NCBI GenBank assembly: GCA_945830575.1
Contig: CALZZE010000008.1
Location: 30,310 to 94,309, forward strand
Reading direction: 5' to 3'
Source of the DNA: an uncultured Subdoligranulum sp.
GTDB taxonomy: Bacteria > Bacillota > Clostridia > Oscillospirales > Ruminococcaceae
Length of the DNA stretch: 64,000 bases
This document shows positions 61,772 through 64,000 of the stretch, one piece after another (the stretch's first letter is position 1; the number at the start of each line of letters is the position of its first letter). The notes under the pieces were generated by a model. It saw nothing but the letters and a program-made list of their open reading frames with translations. It ran no database searches and had not been told where the DNA came from. The position numbers and the translations under genes were made by a program.

Positions 61772-61835
61772 GGGGGTACAAGGATGCCGTAAAAATGACC
61801 TGACAGGTACGCAGACGCGGCATCGAAAATCCCCC
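61772..61835 (-). promoter_or_regulatory. Structured purine-operon leader RNA
   Basis: On the minus strand the leader can fold into nested stems: GGGGG (61835-61831) with CCCCC (61776-61772), GATGCCG (61824-61818) with CGGCATC (61789-61783) and a small ACCT/AGGT tip. It lies upstream of the leader terminator, the order expected of a transcription-attenuating riboswitch or protein-binding leader. It does not show the core bases of the guanine/adenine riboswitch, and I see no PurR box. Confidence 0.5.
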
Positions 61836-61858
61836 TCGACAGAAGTATCTGTAACAAT

Positions 61859-61887
61859 AGTATAAAAGGAAAGCGGAAAAAAAGCAA
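61859..61887 (-). promoter_or_regulatory. Promoter of the purine operon
   Basis: On the minus strand: TTGCTT (61887-61882), a 17-base spacer and TATACT (61864-61859). Together with the leader features it accounts for the gene-free stretch 61703-61887. Confidence 0.68.
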
Positions 61888-62037
61888 GTGGAACGGCAAA
61901 ATTCAGAAAACGAATCGCCCCGGCGGGGCTTTGGACGATTGTTTTTGGCAAATCTGCTGGAAACCGTGCGGGTTAGGTATGACTTTTTCGGGGTGCTGTG
62001 CAATATCACCAAGGAAAACCGCAAAATTTTGGATTGA
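61888..62037 (+). CDS. Possible 49-residue small ORF
   Basis: An open frame from GTG 61888 to TGA 62035-62037 in the region between the purine promoter and the PsiE-like gene. The product begins MERQNSENESPRRGFGRLFL and contains YDFFGVLCNITKENRKILD, which reads like protein. The ribosome site is weak (AAGGA 17 bases upstream) and I know of no homologue. It overlaps the purE -35 region on the other strand and the next promoter. Treat as doubtful. Confidence 0.25.
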   Translation: MERQNSENESPRRGFGRLFLANLLETVRVRYDFFGVLCNITKENRKILD

Positions 62038-62062
62038 ACGGAAGAAAAAAATCTGTTACAAT
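62034..62062 (+). promoter_or_regulatory. Promoter of the PsiE-like gene
   Basis: TTGAAC (62034-62039), a 17-base spacer and TACAAT (62057-62062). Confidence 0.75.
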
Positions 62063-62106
62063 GAAGAAAATAAAATCTGATTCACCCACCAAAGGAGGGC
62101 TGCGCC

Positions 62107-62634
62107 ATGCCGGAAGACCCCACCCCCAAGTTTCCCAGTTTCCCTAAAATTGACAGAAGAGAACTCCACCGCAACGAGGAACATTTCAAGCACGTGTTCC
62201 GTGACCAGATCGCGGAGGCTGCCGGCATCATCGAGGTGCTGATCTCGCTGGTGGTGCTGGTGGCTCTCATCATCGCCACCATCCCGCTGCTGGGCTGGCT
62301 GCCGGGCCTGTTTGTGGAAGGCAACGGCTACGATATTGAGGAATTCCTCTCCCATGCGCTGGCTATCGTCATCGGCGTGGAGTTCATCAAGATGCTGGCC
62401 AAGCACAGCCCTGGCTCCTCGCTGGAGGTGCTGCTGTACGCCATCGCCCGCCACATGGTGGTGGGGCACAATTCCGCCGCCGAGAACCTCATCAGCATGG
62501 CAGCCATTGCGCTGATCTTCGTCATCCGCAAATTCTGGTTTATCCCGTCCTTCGGGTCCTCTGCTGAAAAGAAAGGAGAGGGGCACGACCAGACGCCCCC
62601 CGAGGAGGACGACCCGGAATTTACCTATTGCTAA
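62107..62634 (+). CDS. PsiE-like membrane protein
   Basis: A 175-residue protein with a charged N-terminus, three or four membrane segments (about 41-65, 78-97, 105-120, 125-141) and an acidic soluble tail. The stretch FLSHALAIVIGVEFIKMLAKH and the following SLEVLLYAIARHMVV resemble the phosphate-starvation-inducible PsiE family, whose function is unknown. AAAGGAGG lies upstream of ATG 62107. It is a single gene between a promoter and a terminator. Confidence 0.65.
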   Translation: MPEDPTPKFPSFPKIDRRELHRNEEHFKHVFRDQIAEAAGIIEVLISLVVLVALIIATIPLLGWLPGLFVEGNGYDIEEFLSHALAIVIGVEFIKMLAKHSPGSSLEVLLYAIARHMVVGHNSAAENLISMAAIALIFVIRKFWFIPSFGSSAEKKGEGHDQTPPEEDDPEFTYC

Positions 62635-62644
62635 TAGGAGGAAA

Positions 62645-62675
62645 CGGCGGACCCGGAAGGGCCCGCCGCCTTTTT
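62645..62675. terminator. Terminator between the PsiE-like gene and fhs
   Basis: The stem CGGCGG-A-CCC with GGG-C-CCGCCG around GGAA is followed by CCTTTTT, between convergent genes. Confidence 0.8.
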
Positions 62676-62681
62676 GTCTCC

Positions 62682-64000
62682 TCAGAACAAACCGGTGATC
62701 TTGCCGTTTTCGTCACAGTCGATGTCCATGGCGGCAGGATGCTTGGGCAGGCCGGGCATCGTCATAATGGCGCCGCAGATGACCACCACAAAGCCTGCGC
62801 CCGCGGACAGACGAACCTCCCGCACGTTCAGCTCGAACCCGGTGGGAGCCGCCAGCAGCTTGGCGTCATCGCTGAAGGAATACTGGGTCTTGGCGATGCA
62901 CACCGGCAGCTTGCTGTATCCCAGCGCGGCCAGTTCGTCCAGCGTCTTTTTGGCGGCGGCGGAGTAGCTTACGCCGTCCGCACGGTAAATTTTCTTCGCC
63001 ACAGCCTCGATTTTTTCGGGCAGGGTCTGCTCCAGTCCGTAGGTGAACTGAATGGGCTTGTTGTCCAGAATGGAAAGCACGGTGCGGGCCAGCTCCTTGC
63101 CGCCCTCGCCGCCCTTGGCGAACACCTCGGACAGTGCGCAGGGCACGCCGGCCTCGTCACAGACGCCGCGGATGACCGCCATTTCCTCCTCGGTGTCGGT
63201 GGGGAAGGCGTTGATGGCCACGCACACCGGCAGGCCAAAACCGTTTTTCAGGTTGTCGATGTGGCGGGCCAGATTGGCGGCACCGGCGCGGACAGCCTCG
63301 GCGTTAGGCTTGGACAGGTCGGCCTTTGCCACGCCGCCGTGGGATTTCAGCGCCCGGACGGTGGCGACCAGCACCACGGCGCTGGGGTTGAGGCCCGCAT
63401 AGCGGCACTTGATGTCCAAAAACTTCTCAGCGCCCAAATCCGCGCCAAAGCCCGCCTCGGTGACGACGTAGTCCGCCAGTTTCAGGCTCAGCTTGGTGGC
63501 GGTGACGCTGTTGCAGCCGTGGGCGATGTTGGCGAAGGGGCCGCCGTGGATGATGGCGGGGTTGTTTTCCAGCGTCTGCACCAGATTGGGATCGATGGCG
63601 TCCTTCAGCAGGGCGGTCATGGCGCCTGCCGCGCCGATCTCGCCCGCCGTCACCGGCTTGCCGTCATAGGTGTAGGCACAGACGATGCGGGACAGCCGCT
63701 CTTTCAAGTCTTTCAGGTCGGTGGCCAGACAGAAGATGGCCATGATCTCGCTGGCCACGGTGATGTCAAAGCCGTCCTCACGGGGCGTACCGTTCACCTT
63801 GCCGCCCAGACCGTCCACAATGAACCGCAGCTGACGGTCGTTCATGTCCATGCAGCGTTTCCAGGTGATGCGGCGGGGGTCGATGTTCAGCGGGTTGCCC
63901 TGCTGAATGGAGTTGTCGATCATGGCCGCCAGCAGGTTGTTGGCAGTGCCGATGGCGTGCAGGTCGCCGGTAAAATGCAGGTTGATGTCCTCCATGGGCA
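62682..64000 (-). CDS. fhs: Formate-tetrahydrofolate ligase, C-terminal part
   Basis: The last 439 or so residues of an enzyme normally about 555 long; the start is beyond the window edge. It makes 10-formyl-THF from formate, THF and ATP. Visible segments are [42 protein letters not shown] and [15 protein letters not shown]. The last codons (GKITGLF) match the family C-terminus. Its product feeds PurN and PurH encoded nearby, although it is a separate transcript. Confidence 0.97.
   Translation of the reverse strand, partial: PMEDINLHFTGDLHAIGTANNLLAAMIDNSIQQGNPLNIDPRRITWKRCMDMNDRQLRFIVDGLGGKVNGTPREDGFDITVASEIMAIFCLATDLKDLKERLSRIVCAYTYDGKPVTAGEIGAAGAMTALLKDAIDPNLVQTLENNPAIIHGGPFANIAHGCNSVTATKLSLKLADYVVTEAGFGADLGAEKFLDIKCRYAGLNPSAVVLVATVRALKSHGGVAKADLSKPNAEAVRAGAANLARHIDNLKNGFGLPVCVAINAFPTDTEEEMAVIRGVCDEAGVPCALSEVFAKGGEGGKELARTVLSILDNKPIQFTYGLEQTLPEKIEAVAKKIYRADGVSYSAAAKKTLDELAALGYSKLPVCIAKTQYSFSDDAKLLAAPTGFELNVREVRLSAGAGFVVVICGAIMTMPGLPKHPAAMDIDCDENGKITGLF

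Noticed and set aside
61772..61835. Purine (guanine/adenine) riboswitch upstream of purE
   Set aside because: No TATA-P1 with the conserved three-way junction bases and no kissing-loop pair; the fold visible is a single nested stem.

Overview
The window reads as a stretch of chromosome from a GC-rich (about 60% by eye) Gram-positive anaerobe of the Clostridia, most likely an Oscillospiraceae/Ruminococcaceae gut bacterium (Gemmiger/Subdoligranulum/Faecalibacterium-like). Reasons: HPr with both His15 and Ser46, the ylxM-ffh-rpsP-khpA-rimM-trmD order, a glgB-glgC-glgD-glgA glycogen operon, YtrA-type GntR/ABC cassettes, SpoIIID, a one-piece PurL, and AICAR transformylase and IMP cyclohydrolase as separate genes. 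The genus is inference. I saw no phage, transposase, CRISPR array, rRNA or tRNA.

Layout. 1-1310 is the 3' part of a Clp ATPase. 1361-3976 is a self-regulated GntR/ABC cassette (regulator, ATPase, two membrane proteins). After a small palindromic repeat (4065-4159) comes a minus-strand group, nth, gntR(UTRA), pyrB, pyrI and an FTR-like Fe-S protein (7218 down to 4199). rarA (7310-8572) is divergent from nth. A monoglyceride-lipase-like hydrolase and glpK form an operon (8655-11091). A second, minus-strand GntR/ABC cassette lies at 11136-13276. potABCD (13597-17563) follows a long structured leader whose closing stem hides the Shine-Dalgarno sequence. Then come an acyl-ACP thioesterase, DegV and an SGNH hydrolase (17650-20471), and the glycogen operon (20738-26783), in which GlgB carries an AT-hook-like tail.

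26929-31228 is a mixed region: a serine-hydrolase lipoprotein, udk, dCMP deaminase, spoIIID, a 36-codon small ORF, a DUF3795-glyoxalase fusion and a divergent cysteine-synthase-like enzyme. 31437-35528 is the SRP/ribosome-maturation operon, ending in a TrmD-GNAT fusion. HPr, uvrC, rsmD and a coiled-coil protein follow. 39166-49579 is a reduced division and cell-wall cluster (mraZ, rsmH, ftsL, pbp, murF, mraY, ftsW, murG, ftsQ) headed by a MraZ operator; murE, murD and murC are absent from it. 61702 down to 49634 is a complete minus-strand purine operon (purE-F-M-N-O-H-D-L-B) behind a structured leader with a terminator. The window closes with a PsiE-like membrane protein and the 3' part of formate-tetrahydrofolate ligase, which supplies the formyl-THF used by PurN and PurH.

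Most genes are housekeeping. The least explained items are the potABCD leader, the purE leader, the GlgB tail, the TrmD-GNAT fusion, the C-terminally anchored PotD and the palindromic repeat.
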